64,000 nucleotides of DNA from assembly GCA_028702595.1 (NCBI GenBank), contig JAQVON010000009.1:19878-83877 (forward strand). Reading direction: 5' to 3'. A model generated the notes under the pieces. It was not told where the DNA came from. It saw nothing but the letters and a program-made list of their open reading frames with translations, and made no database searches. How positions within the stretch are numbered: the first letter of the stretch is position 1; each line of letters begins with the position of its first letter. The stretch is from Mariniphaga sp. (GTDB lineage Bacteria > Bacteroidota > Bacteroidia > Bacteroidales > Prolixibacteraceae). A program made the position numbers and the translations under genes. Below are positions 26,757 through 35,454 of the stretch, in pieces.

Positions 26757-28253
26757 ATGAAACGAAAATCCCTTTTATTGTTTCTCACCGGCGGTCTGGC
26801 TGCGATATTGTTTTTATTTTTATTTAATAAGGGATTGGATTCCACTTCCAGCAATACATTTTGTGGTGCATGCCATGCACATCCACACGCACATTCCTCA
26901 TTACAATTATCCGTTCACAACAGCAACCGGAGTGGTATTTCTGCTACATGTTCAGACTGTCATCTCCCACCTGAGGATCAGACGGTTTATTATTTAACGC
27001 GAAAGGCTTATCATGGATTTCATGATTTGTATGTTTTTCTGACGCGTGATATGGATGAGATTGACTGGGCTGCGAAACGAACAGCAGAGGCTTCGAAGCG
27101 CTTTGTTTATGAAGAAGGCTGTAAAAAATGCCACACCAATTTGTTTCCAACTACACTGGATGCCCTTGGGGCAGAATCACATCTGAAATATGTGCGGGAT
27201 CCGGAAAATAATTCGTGTGTAAAATGTCATCTTGATGTTGGTCATTACCGTGGTGAACCAGTTCTGGCAACAGAGCAAACAGAAATATCCGATATGGAAT
27301 TGTATACAGAACCTGCTTCTGTCACCACCTTTGAAAATTTCACAGAAAAGATACCAGGCACAGTCGTATCATTCAGGATGAAAGCTATACCGGGAGGTCG
27401 TTTTCTTATGGGAAGTCCCCCGGATGAATCTTACCGAAAGGCAGATGAGGGACCTGTCCGTGAAGTGGAAGTATCCGGTTTCTGGATGGCGGAGACAGAA
27501 GTAACCTGGAATGAGTATTTTGCCTTTTTTAATGCTACCTCCTCCCAGGGGAGGAAAGAGAGTGAAACAGCAGACGAAGAGACTGATGGAATTACCGGCG
27601 CCACACCACCATGGGGTGCACCTGATCAGGGATGGGGAACTGGTGACCGACCGGCCATTACCATGACACATCATGCGGCACAAACATATTGCCGATGGTT
27701 AAGCAGTGTTACTGGGAAAAAATACCGGCTACCTACCGAAGCAGAATGGGAATATGCCGCACGCGGAGGAACTGAAGGACCTTATTTCTTCGAAGGTTCA
27801 CCCAAAAAATATGAGAGCGAAGGATTCCGAAACAAAATTTTTGGTGCCGATACCTCCGTCATCAATTCGTATATCATCTATCAGGAAAATAGTCCTAACC
27901 GGACTCAACCTCCAACTAGTGTGCAACCCAATCCGTTTGGATTAAAAAATATGCTGGGCAATGTAGCTGAGTTCTGCCTCGATTATTACGATCCGCAGGT
28001 TTATGCCAAATACCCAAAGGGTATCATTAAAAACCCAAGGGGACCACGTGAAGGACTTGAGCATGTGATCAGGGGAGGATCATTTAAGCATACAGCCAAA
28101 GATCTGCGTATAGCACGACGCGATTTTACCCGTACACAACAATGGTTGGAAACCGATCCGCAAATTCCCAAAAGTATCTGGTGGTACTCCGATTGTAACC
28201 ATGTGGGGTTCAGGGTGGTTTGTGAAAATGAACCGGATGAAACAACCCGATGA
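26757..28253 (+). CDS. NapC/NirT-type tetraheme cytochrome fused to a formylglycine-generating-enzyme (SUMF1)-like domain
   Basis: 498 residues. The N-terminal anchor (SLLLFLTGGLAAILFLFLF) is followed by four CxxCH heme sites (CGACH, CSDCH, CKKCH, CVKCH) within about 140 residues, as in NapC/NirT quinol-oxidising cytochromes. From about residue 195 a SUMF1/FGE-type domain begins: IPGGRFLMGSPPDE, FWMAETEVTWNEYFAFFN, RLPTEAEWEYAARGG, NMLGNVAEFCLDYY, VIRGGSFKHT, GFRVVCE. The domain is periplasmic. The catalytic Cys pair of true FGE is not evident, so it may be a binding module. The Tat-exported oxidoreductase at 28395 is its likely partner. Confidence 0.85.
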   Translation: MKRKSLLLFLTGGLAAILFLFLFNKGLDSTSSNTFCGACHAHPHAHSSLQLSVHNSNRSGISATCSDCHLPPEDQTVYYLTRKAYHGFHDLYVFLTRDMDEIDWAAKRTAEASKRFVYEEGCKKCHTNLFPTTLDALGAESHLKYVRDPENNSCVKCHLDVGHYRGEPVLATEQTEISDMELYTEPASVTTFENFTEKIPGTVVSFRMKAIPGGRFLMGSPPDESYRKADEGPVREVEVSGFWMAETEVTWNEYFAFFNATSSQGRKESETADEETDGITGATPPWGAPDQGWGTGDRPAITMTHHAAQTYCRWLSSVTGKKYRLPTEAEWEYAARGGTEGPYFFEGSPKKYESEGFRNKIFGADTSVINSYIIYQENSPNRTQPPTSVQPNPFGLKNMLGNVAEFCLDYYDPQVYAKYPKGIIKNPRGPREGLEHVIRGGSFKHTAKDLRIARRDFTRTQQWLETDPQIPKSIWWYSDCNHVGFRVVCENEPDETTR

Positions 28254-28394
28254 TGAACCGGCTGCAATCACGATAAATTCATAGGGATATACGCAAGAGA
28301 TAAAAAATACTTTAGAACGACAACAGATGACTAATTAATTTAGTAAGCATCAACTGTTAACATGATCAGAGCGAAATAATACAAATCAGATACC

Positions 28395-29735
28395 ATGGAA
28401 GAAAATCAACTATCACGAAGGGGCTTTATTGAAAAAACAGCCATAATTGGAGCTGCCGGTTTGGCTGGGGTGCATGCACTTGGTTCCTGCAAGAAAAAAA
28501 GGAAGTCGGTTGATTATGAATTCCCTCCGCTTTATGATAAAGCACCTGACGGGAAAAAATTGCGAGCCGGGCTCATTGGATGTGGTAACCGGGGAACCGG
28601 AGCTGCTTTAAATTTTCTGGCCGCAGGAAATGACCTGGAATTAACAGCACTCGCCGATGTTTTTGAAGACAAGGTTTGGGACTGTCATAGTAAATTAGAA
28701 AAACAAAATGTTCACGTATCTAAATCGAATTGTTTTTGGGGATTTGATGCATACCAGTCGTTATTGCAGACCGATCTGGATGTCGTTATTTTAGCTACAC
28801 CGCCTCAATTCAGACCGCTACATTTTGATGCTGCTATACAGGCAAAAAAACATGTATTTATGGAAAAACCGGCAGCAGTTGATCCTGTTGGCGCCCGGCA
28901 GATCATCTCTACGTCCAGGAAAGCAGAAACTATGGGACTGACCGTTATTACCGGAACCCAGCGCAGACATCAGCGCGATTACCTGGAAACCTACCGGCAG
29001 ATAGCAATGGGAGCAATCGGTGAGATCACCTCGGCCAAAGCCTGGTGGTTACAAACACACGTTTGGTTTCGAACACGTGAAGAGGGCTGGAATGATATGG
29101 AATACATGTTACGTAACTGGAATAATTTTTGCTGGCTGTGTGGAGATCATATTTTGGACACACATGTTCATAACATTGACATAATCAACTGGTTCACAGG
29201 GAAAAACCCCATAAGTGCCATTGGTTTTGGGGGAAGAGCCCGACGATTAACCGGTGATCAATATGACTTTTTCAGCATTGATTTTGAATACGGGAATGGA
29301 GTTTATTCTCATAGTATGTCCCGGCAGATCGATGGCTGCGCAAACTCTCTGGGAGAACAGCTTATGGGAACAGAAGGATATACCAATTGTAAAAACACAA
29401 TTTTCCATCCCGATGGTTCCATCAAATGGCAATACGAATACCCCAAAAATAAGGAGGGGAAACCTACAGGAATTGTTAAAATTTCTCCCTATATACAAGA
29501 GCACATCGACATGGTTACCGCGATACGCGAAAATAAACCGGTTGTGGAAGCCGAGCGTACAGCAATTTCTACGCTTACAGCCATCATGGGCCGGACTGCT
29601 GCATACACAGGGCAGAAAGTTACCTGGGATGATATGCTCAACTCAACGGAACGACTTGGACCCGGTCAATATGAAATGGGCCCGGTTGATATGACTTTCC
29701 CGACACCACTTCCCGGAATACAACATAAAAGCTAA
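28395..29735 (+). CDS. Tat-exported Gfo/Idh/MocA-family oxidoreductase
   Basis: 446 residues. The N-terminus SRRGFIEKTAIIGAAGLAG is a twin-arginine signal, ending in ALGSC, which could be a lipobox. The NAD(P)-binding motif GLIGCGNRGTGAALNF and the EKPAAVDP motif (catalytic Lys) mark the Gfo/Idh/MocA family; a carbohydrate substrate is typical. Exported members occur in Bacteroidota glycan loci, usually with the nucleotide bound before Tat export. It lies 141 bp after the NapC-FGE fusion and 12 bp before a GT2 gene. Exact substrate unknown. Confidence 0.85.
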   Translation: MEENQLSRRGFIEKTAIIGAAGLAGVHALGSCKKKRKSVDYEFPPLYDKAPDGKKLRAGLIGCGNRGTGAALNFLAAGNDLELTALADVFEDKVWDCHSKLEKQNVHVSKSNCFWGFDAYQSLLQTDLDVVILATPPQFRPLHFDAAIQAKKHVFMEKPAAVDPVGARQIISTSRKAETMGLTVITGTQRRHQRDYLETYRQIAMGAIGEITSAKAWWLQTHVWFRTREEGWNDMEYMLRNWNNFCWLCGDHILDTHVHNIDIINWFTGKNPISAIGFGGRARRLTGDQYDFFSIDFEYGNGVYSHSMSRQIDGCANSLGEQLMGTEGYTNCKNTIFHPDGSIKWQYEYPKNKEGKPTGIVKISPYIQEHIDMVTAIRENKPVVEAERTAISTLTAIMGRTAAYTGQKVTWDDMLNSTERLGPGQYEMGPVDMTFPTPLPGIQHKS

Positions 29736-29747
29736 TATACATACACC

Positions 29748-30662
29748 ATGATCTCAGTTGTCATTCCATTACTGAATGAAGAGCAATTGATCCTGAATCT
29801 GCTCGAGGAGCTCTGGGAAGCACTAAAACAAACAGGAGCCGAATTTGAGGTAATTTGTGTTGACGATGGGAGTACAGATTCCACCTTACAAAAATTACTG
29901 CAATTTCGCAACCAACACAACGGGTTAAAAATATTATCCCTCTCCCGCAATTTTGGACTTCAGTCGGCAATAACAGCGGGAATAGATTATGCCAAAGGTA
30001 ATTACATAGTAATAATGGATGGCGACTTTCAGGATCCTCCTGAGCTGATCCCGGTGTTATATGATAAAATAAAAGCAACCGATGCCGATATCGTTTCTGC
30101 AGTGCGGGAATCACGTCATGAAAAATTTTCAAAAAAAATCTATATCAACATTTTTCACCGGGTATTTGATAAGATCACGGAGGGGGATCAGATTGCCCAA
30201 ACCGGAAATTTCTGTATCATGAACAGTAAAGCTCACCAGGCTATTCTACAGTTTTCGGAACGTAATCGCTATTTGCCGGGGATCAGAAACTTTATTGGAT
30301 TTAAACACGAATTTATTTTATACGATCGTCCCGATCGGTTGAAAGGGGAAGCCAAAATGAAATTATTAAAACTCTTCTCCCTGGCTGCCGATGCAATCTA
30401 TTCCTTTTCAAAATGGCCTATAAAAATATGTTTATACCTGGGGTTACTTGGCGTCATCATTTTCTTCCTGGCAATAATTTACACCTTTGGTTCAAAGTTC
30501 TTTAATCTGGCGCCAATAGGCTGGTCTTCGATGTTTTTAGCCATCAGCTTTTTTGGTTCCGTTCAGCTCACATTTCTGGGCTTGATTGGAGAGTATGTTT
30601 ACCGTATTTTCAAGGAAGTACAAAACCGGCCGCTCTATTTCATCCAAACCCTCTATGAATAG
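29748..30662 (+). CDS. GT2 polyprenyl-phosphate glycosyltransferase (GtrB/DPM1-like)
   Basis: 304 residues. The GT-A domain shows VVIPLLNEEQ, VCVDDGSTDST (DDG donor motif), MDGDFQDPPELI and a Q-like region, then two C-terminal transmembrane helices (ICLYLGLLGVIIFFLAIIYTF and SSMFLAISFFGSVQLTFLGLIGEYVY), the layout of GtrB/ArnC enzymes that put a sugar on undecaprenyl phosphate at the inner face of the membrane. Its last codons overlap the start of the next gene by 8 bp, a GT39-like protein that would use such a lipid-linked donor on the outer face. Confidence 0.88.
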   Translation: MISVVIPLLNEEQLILNLLEELWEALKQTGAEFEVICVDDGSTDSTLQKLLQFRNQHNGLKILSLSRNFGLQSAITAGIDYAKGNYIVIMDGDFQDPPELIPVLYDKIKATDADIVSAVRESRHEKFSKKIYINIFHRVFDKITEGDQIAQTGNFCIMNSKAHQAILQFSERNRYLPGIRNFIGFKHEFILYDRPDRLKGEAKMKLLKLFSLAADAIYSFSKWPIKICLYLGLLGVIIFFLAIIYTFGSKFFNLAPIGWSSMFLAISFFGSVQLTFLGLIGEYVYRIFKEVQNRPLYFIQTLYE

Positions 30663-32631
30663 CACATGCAGAATATGGACTGAAAAAAACATCTTTATCG
30701 CCATCCTGATGGTTGCCGGTCTGATTTTTCTTTACCTGGCTCCACAATCAGCAGCCAATGTCGATGAACAATTACATTATCCCCACGCCAAAAAAGTAGT
30801 AAACTGGTATTTTACAGGAGGGGAAGATCAGAGCTGCCTGCACACACCACACACCAACCTGAAGTACTATGGCCAGTCGGTCGACAATCTCACAGCCCTC
30901 ATCAACCGGGTTTTGTATGTGGAAGATGAATACCTGACCAGACACTATACAGGAGCACTATTTTTCTGGTTGATCCTTCTTTTATCCGGAATACTATCCC
31001 ATCGGTTAACAGGATCCTGGCTAACAGCAACCTTTACTGTGTTGGTTTTGGTATTTATGCCCAGACTTTCAGGCCAGGCGTTTGGAAATTTAAAAGACAT
31101 TCCGTTTGCAGCCGGCTACATGGCAGGGTTGCTGGGAATAGTTCATTTTTTAAAGGAAATTCCACATGTACACTGGAAAACGACTATTTTAACCGGCTTC
31201 ATTTTTGCTTTTACCATCTCTGTCCGCGCAGGAGGATATATTCTTCTGGCATATCTGGGGCTGGGCCTGGTTGTTTACCTGCTCATTTATCCTTTCATTT
31301 TCAAGCAGATCATCTCTTCCGGAAAATTAAAAATCAATCTTCTCCTTCATGGAATCACGCTGGTGCTCATATCCTGGATAGCCGGACTGCTTTTCTGGCC
31401 CTATGCCTTACAAAACATACTGATTCATCCCCTGGAGGGTTTGAGGATGATGCAACATTACCAGGTAAGCATCCGGCAGGTATTCGAAGGTCGGCTGATC
31501 TGGAGTACTGACCTTCCCGGGTACTACCTGACGAAATGGATTTTTATTTCCACCCCATTGCTTGTACTCTCCGGCTTCTTTCTTTATATCGGGAACTTCT
31601 TCAGGGAATTGATAAAAAATCGTCCTGTTCCCCGACAGTTCTTTTATGAAGGATTTATACTCTTTGCCACCCTCTTCCCTTTTTTCTACGTCACGGCAAT
31701 TGGTTCCAATTTGTATAGTGGCGTTCGACAAATGCTATTTATTTTTCCTCCCATGGCAATATTGGCAGTTACAGCAATTTTTAAATGCATGGAAGTACTT
31801 AAAAGGAGGCATAAAAAACTGACCGGAGGGATAATTGTATTACTCGCCATCCTGTTGATCTGGCCGGTTAAACACCAAATTTCTACCTTTCCGGTCGATT
31901 ATGTCTATTTTAATATACTGGCCGGAGGGAATAAAAATGCCTGGGGCAATTATGAATACGATTACTATTTTCATGGGGTAAAAGAACCGGCAGATCATTT
32001 AAAAACACTTATCGGAAACGAAGAGATAACCGTGGCGATGAATAGCAATTTGTCAAATTACTTCGATCAGTCCTCCAATATCGATTATGTTTATACCCGA
32101 TTTCATGAGCGGAGCTCATATGATTGGGACTATGGCATTTTCGGGCTCAACTACATTCATCCATATCTGTTGAAAAACAACTTATGGCAGCCGGAGGGAA
32201 TTATAAAAACCTTTTACCAGAAGGGTAACCCGGTAGCTATACTCCTGAAGCGAGTGGATAAATCCGATTTTTATGGGATTTCTGAAATAAAAATCGGAAA
32301 TTTGCATCAGGGAATACAGCTGTTAAAAAAAGCAGCACAACACGACCCGAATAATGTATGGTTGCTGGTAAACCTGGCAAAAGCAAAACTGGAAACTGGT
32401 GATATCCCCGGGTTTGAACACGATATTGAAGCGGGGAAAAAAATTCACCCTTATTATGAACCTGTTTTATTGCTGGAAGCTACCCGATATTATAAAGAAG
32501 GAAAATATAATGCCGCCATACAGAAGCTAAATGAATTGTTGGAAATAAACCCCAGGTATATGCCTGCGAAAGAATTGCTGGAAACGGTAATGACAGACCA
32601 AAAGAAAATTGGAAGGGCAATGAATGAATGA
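30655..32631 (+). CDS. GT39-like multi-pass glycosyltransferase with C-terminal TPR repeats
   Basis: The track's ORF starts at 30586, but ATG 30655 (MNSTCRIW), overlapping the GT2 stop by 8 bp, is preferred, giving 658 residues. About ten transmembrane helices and the first periplasmic loop with an acidic residue (SAANVDEQLHYPHAKK) fit the GT-C/PMT-like fold that uses a polyprenyl-phosphate sugar. The last 110 residues form TPR-type helices (GNLHQGIQLLKKAAQHDPNNVWLLVNLAKAKL). Together with the GT2 it probably glycosylates a cell envelope acceptor; the acceptor is unknown. Confidence 0.75.
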   Translation: MNSTCRIWTEKNIFIAILMVAGLIFLYLAPQSAANVDEQLHYPHAKKVVNWYFTGGEDQSCLHTPHTNLKYYGQSVDNLTALINRVLYVEDEYLTRHYTGALFFWLILLLSGILSHRLTGSWLTATFTVLVLVFMPRLSGQAFGNLKDIPFAAGYMAGLLGIVHFLKEIPHVHWKTTILTGFIFAFTISVRAGGYILLAYLGLGLVVYLLIYPFIFKQIISSGKLKINLLLHGITLVLISWIAGLLFWPYALQNILIHPLEGLRMMQHYQVSIRQVFEGRLIWSTDLPGYYLTKWIFISTPLLVLSGFFLYIGNFFRELIKNRPVPRQFFYEGFILFATLFPFFYVTAIGSNLYSGVRQMLFIFPPMAILAVTAIFKCMEVLKRRHKKLTGGIIVLLAILLIWPVKHQISTFPVDYVYFNILAGGNKNAWGNYEYDYYFHGVKEPADHLKTLIGNEEITVAMNSNLSNYFDQSSNIDYVYTRFHERSSYDWDYGIFGLNYIHPYLLKNNLWQPEGIIKTFYQKGNPVAILLKRVDKSDFYGISEIKIGNLHQGIQLLKKAAQHDPNNVWLLVNLAKAKLETGDIPGFEHDIEAGKKIHPYYEPVLLLEATRYYKEGKYNAAIQKLNELLEINPRYMPAKELLETVMTDQKKIGRAMNE

Positions 32632-32841
32632 TGACAGATTTAAAATTCATATACGGGCCAACGAAATGAGCTTGCGAATTCTGCCGGATACTATAAAAAT
32701 GATCGATTATAATGAGGCAAATACTTAAAAAATAAACAATTTTGATAAGATGAAACGAGCATGACGGGTTATAACAAAAAAGTAGGATTATAATTATGCG
32801 AGTCCCATCTGATACCTTAGTAAACAATTAATTTTAATCAA

Positions 32842-33090
32842 ATGAAATCATTAATTAAATTTATTACAACAATCATTGCAGGTATTTGTGCATTTCCTTA
32901 CCTGTTAGTGGCACAGGATGCAGGAACGTACATTGACAATTTAGGTGTTCAGGACAGTTCTTATATGGAGCAGGACTTACTTGCTGATACAGCGAGTTCA
33001 GGGTCTGGCACAACAACTATTATTGTTGTCATTGTGCTGGTTGTTATCGCAGCTGTTGCCTTTTTTATGCTGAAGAAAAAGAAAAAGTAA
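32842..33090 (+). CDS. Small secreted/membrane protein, unknown function
   Basis: 82 residues. A cleavable signal peptide (FITTIIAGICAFPYLLVAQ) is followed by a short acidic ectodomain of about 35 residues, a Ser/Gly spacer (ASSGSG), a transmembrane helix (TTIIVVIVLVVIAAVAFFML) and a poly-lysine tail KKKKK, so it would be a type I membrane protein with a tiny extracytoplasmic domain. No family recognised. A hairpin that looks like a terminator follows its stop. The start ATG is preceded by the AT-rich sequence typical of this genome. Confidence 0.65.
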   Translation: MKSLIKFITTIIAGICAFPYLLVAQDAGTYIDNLGVQDSSYMEQDLLADTASSGSGTTTIIVVIVLVVIAAVAFFMLKKKKK

Positions 33091-33101
33091 CTGATGCTCA
33101 A

Positions 33102-33128
33102 CCGGTTGGTTAAACAACCGGAAATTTT
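33102..33128 (+). terminator. Possible terminator after the small membrane protein
   Basis: A 7-bp stem ccggttg / caaccgg with a 6-nt loop, followed by the T-rich aaattttatt. An outer pairing gctcaac/gttgagc (33096 to 33145) may extend the structure. It separates convergent genes. Confidence 0.55.
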
Positions 33129-33166
33129 ATTCTGACTAGTTGAGCTGGAAGGGAAATCAGGAAGTA

Positions 33167-34204
33167 CTATTCCGGATAAACGGGTTTCATTTCCCCAAAC
33201 TCATCAGTAATCTCCTGAAAAATCCTGTTTAATTCCTTTGTAGACTCTGCGCGCAGCAATTTGACTCTCCATTCCCGGAAATTGGGTAATCCGGGAAAAT
33301 ATTTGGCAAAATGGCGACGCATCATCAGGATAGCTGAGAACTCATTATCCTTTGCCTCCAGGGTTAAAAGGAGTTGTTCTTTAATATTTTCGACAATTTC
33401 TGCAACAGAAGGTGGAGGTAAGGTTTCACCTGTCCGGAAGAAATGTTTAATTTCTTTGAATATCCAGGGTCTGCCAATTGACGGTCTGCCAATCATCAGA
33501 GCATCCACACCTGTTTGATCCAATAACTGTTTGGCTTTTTCGCCACTGGTAACATCTCCGTTTCCGATAATTGGAATTTTTATCTCCGGATGGTTTTTTA
33601 CTTGTCCAATAAGTGACCAGTCGGCTTTTCCGTTATACAATTGTTCACGGGTTCTGCCATGAATGGCCAGGGCGGCAATCCCAGCATCCTGGAGGCGTTG
33701 AGCAACTTCAAGAACAGGCTGGTCATTCTTGCTCCATCCCAGCCGGGTTTTAGCAGTAACCGGCACATGCACGGCTTTAACAATTTCAGAGGCCATCTGT
33801 TGCATTTTGGGTAAATCGAGCAATAAACCGGCTCCTGCCCCATGTCGAATAATCTTTTTCATCGGGCATCCAAAATTAATATCTATAAAATCGGGCTGTA
33901 ACTCCTCCGCTACCTGGGCAGCCTGAACCATAGAAGATATATTGTGCCCGTATATCTGGATAGCTACCGGACGATCAAAATCATAAAGTACCATTTTTTC
34001 CTTTGTCTTTTTCACATCCCGGACAAGTGCTTCCGATGATATAAACTCGGTATACATGACGTCAGCACCATACTTCTTGCACATCCACCTGAAAGATTTA
34101 TAGGTGACATCTTCCATAGGAGCCAGAAAAAGTGGAATTCCTTCCCATATCAAATTTCCTATCATCATATTAATAATGCTCATTCTCTGAAGTATCTTCC
34201 TCAC
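33167..34204 (-). CDS. dusB: tRNA-dihydrouridine synthase (DusB type)
   Basis: 345 residues including a possibly overlong start; ATGs at 34183 and 34165 are alternatives closer to the conserved LFLAPMEDVT. The FMN-binding TIM barrel shows YTEFISSEAL, INFGCPMKKI (catalytic Cys), VTAKTRLGW, IPIIGNGDVTSGEKA and GRPSIGRPWIF. It reduces uridines in the tRNA D-loop using NADPH. It is convergent with the small membrane protein and stands alone. Confidence 0.93.
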   Translation of the reverse strand: MRKILQRMSIINMMIGNLIWEGIPLFLAPMEDVTYKSFRWMCKKYGADVMYTEFISSEALVRDVKKTKEKMVLYDFDRPVAIQIYGHNISSMVQAAQVAEELQPDFIDINFGCPMKKIIRHGAGAGLLLDLPKMQQMASEIVKAVHVPVTAKTRLGWSKNDQPVLEVAQRLQDAGIAALAIHGRTREQLYNGKADWSLIGQVKNHPEIKIPIIGNGDVTSGEKAKQLLDQTGVDALMIGRPSIGRPWIFKEIKHFFRTGETLPPPSVAEIVENIKEQLLLTLEAKDNEFSAILMMRRHFAKYFPGLPNFREWRVKLLRAESTKELNRIFQEITDEFGEMKPVYPE

Positions 34205-34411
34205 TTCATCGAATATTTTAAACTGTTATAAAAAACTCAGAAGTTCATGCCATTAGAACATCCTTGAATTCATATTTCGTAATTCATTCCATTTCGCTGT
34301 AAAATTAAAAATTCACGCAACTATTTTTAATCGTTATCGATCTAATCAATAAAAAAGGAAATATACCATAATAATGAGGAAAGTACTACTGGAGTATATA
34401 ATTTTAAGGAG

Positions 34412-34816
34412 ATGAAAACAAAATATCTATTTTTAATCCTATTTATTATTGGGGGATGTGAAGACCAGGCCATAACAGATGTAGTTCAATTTGAAAAAGA
34501 ACTGCTTTTCAGAGCAAACAATACTTATTATTCAAACGACAAGCAATTAAAATTCACGATCCGGGAAGTAAATGACTCGAGATGTCCCAGAGATATAATC
34601 TGTATTTGGCAGGGAGAAGCAGTAATAAAAATTGTCTCCGAGCTTCCCGGGTTAGATTCAGTTAAATTAAGCACTTACGATAATCCTCTTGACACCATTG
34701 GAAATTTCACCTTTGAGCTATTCGATGTATCGCCCTATCCGGAAACATCAAAAACGATCGGACAGAAAGATTATAAGATCAGGATGAGAATTCATGATAT
34801 TTCGAAAAGCATTTAA
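34412..34816 (+). CDS. Small lipoprotein of unknown function
   Basis: 134 residues with a lipoprotein signal (MKTKYLFLILFIIGGCED). The ectodomain has a pair of cysteines in DSRCPRDIICIWQGEAVIKI, a pattern seen in a recurrent family of small Bacteroidota lipoproteins, and a beta-rich remainder ending YKIRMRIHDI. No function is assigned to the family as far as can be told here. It lies 10 bp from the convergent mntP gene, and no terminator is visible between them. Confidence 0.7.
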   Translation: MKTKYLFLILFIIGGCEDQAITDVVQFEKELLFRANNTYYSNDKQLKFTIREVNDSRCPRDIICIWQGEAVIKIVSELPGLDSVKLSTYDNPLDTIGNFTFELFDVSPYPETSKTIGQKDYKIRMRIHDISKSI

Positions 34817-34825
34817 CAATCCAGC

Positions 34826-35392
34826 TTACAGCGTATGTTCCAGCAAAATTTTTATTCCCATCCCTATCAGAATAATTCCTCCTAAAATAAAAGATACCCT
34901 GTTCATTCCGGGTGAAATTTTTTTCCCGAAAAACATCCCCAGCATAGAGGCTATGAAGGTAACAGCACCAATAATGATTACGGCGAGGAGTATAGGCATT
35001 TTTAACACTCCAAAGCTTAGTCCTACAACGAGAGCATCGATACTGGTTGCAACCGAAAGGCTTAAAATTAAGCGAAAACTATAAGGATTAATCCCTTTCA
35101 ATGTTTCATTTGAATTTACACCTTCCACAATCATCTTCATTCCAATAAGGAACAGCAATCCAAAGGCAACCCAGTGATCTATAGAGCTAATCAGGTTTTT
35201 AAGACTGGTTCCGGCGATCCAGCCAATCAGGGGGAAAACCCCTTGAAAAAATGCCAGAGAGAAAGCCACCGGTATTGCTTGTTTGAAACGAATATCCTGT
35301 CTCATCACCCCATAGGAAACAGAAACAGCAAATGAATCAAAACTCAGCCCAATACCAACCAGAACATATGTTAATATTAGAGCTAAACTCAT
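34826..35392 (-). CDS. mntP: Manganese efflux pump MntP-like
   Basis: 188 residues with six transmembrane helices. The duplicated acidic signature of the family is visible in GLSFDSFAVSVSYG and SVATSIDALVVGLSFG, where the Asp residues bind Mn2+, and the intermediate GMKMIVEG is also conserved. It exports manganese from the cytoplasm. In some bacteria mntP is controlled by a yybP-ykoY riboswitch; no such element could be recognised in the 63 bp upstream. Confidence 0.88.
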   Translation of the reverse strand: MSLALILTYVLVGIGLSFDSFAVSVSYGVMRQDIRFKQAIPVAFSLAFFQGVFPLIGWIAGTSLKNLISSIDHWVAFGLLFLIGMKMIVEGVNSNETLKGINPYSFRLILSLSVATSIDALVVGLSFGVLKMPILLAVIIIGAVTFIASMLGMFFGKKISPGMNRVSFILGGIILIGMGIKILLEHTL

Positions 35393-35454
35393 GAATTATC
35401 AATTCAAATAAAGTCACAGACAGGCAGTCCATTTGAATTCTCAGAGAGGCCAGG

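Noticed and set aside
33222-33240. cctgtttaatt near 33222 resembling the nested element's end
   Set aside because: It lies in the conserved dusB coding region with no matching inverted end or duplication nearby, so it is a chance match.
34826-35392. yybP-ykoY manganese riboswitch upstream of mntP
   Set aside because: Only 63 bp separate mntP from the next gene's end, and no conserved riboswitch core was recognisable.
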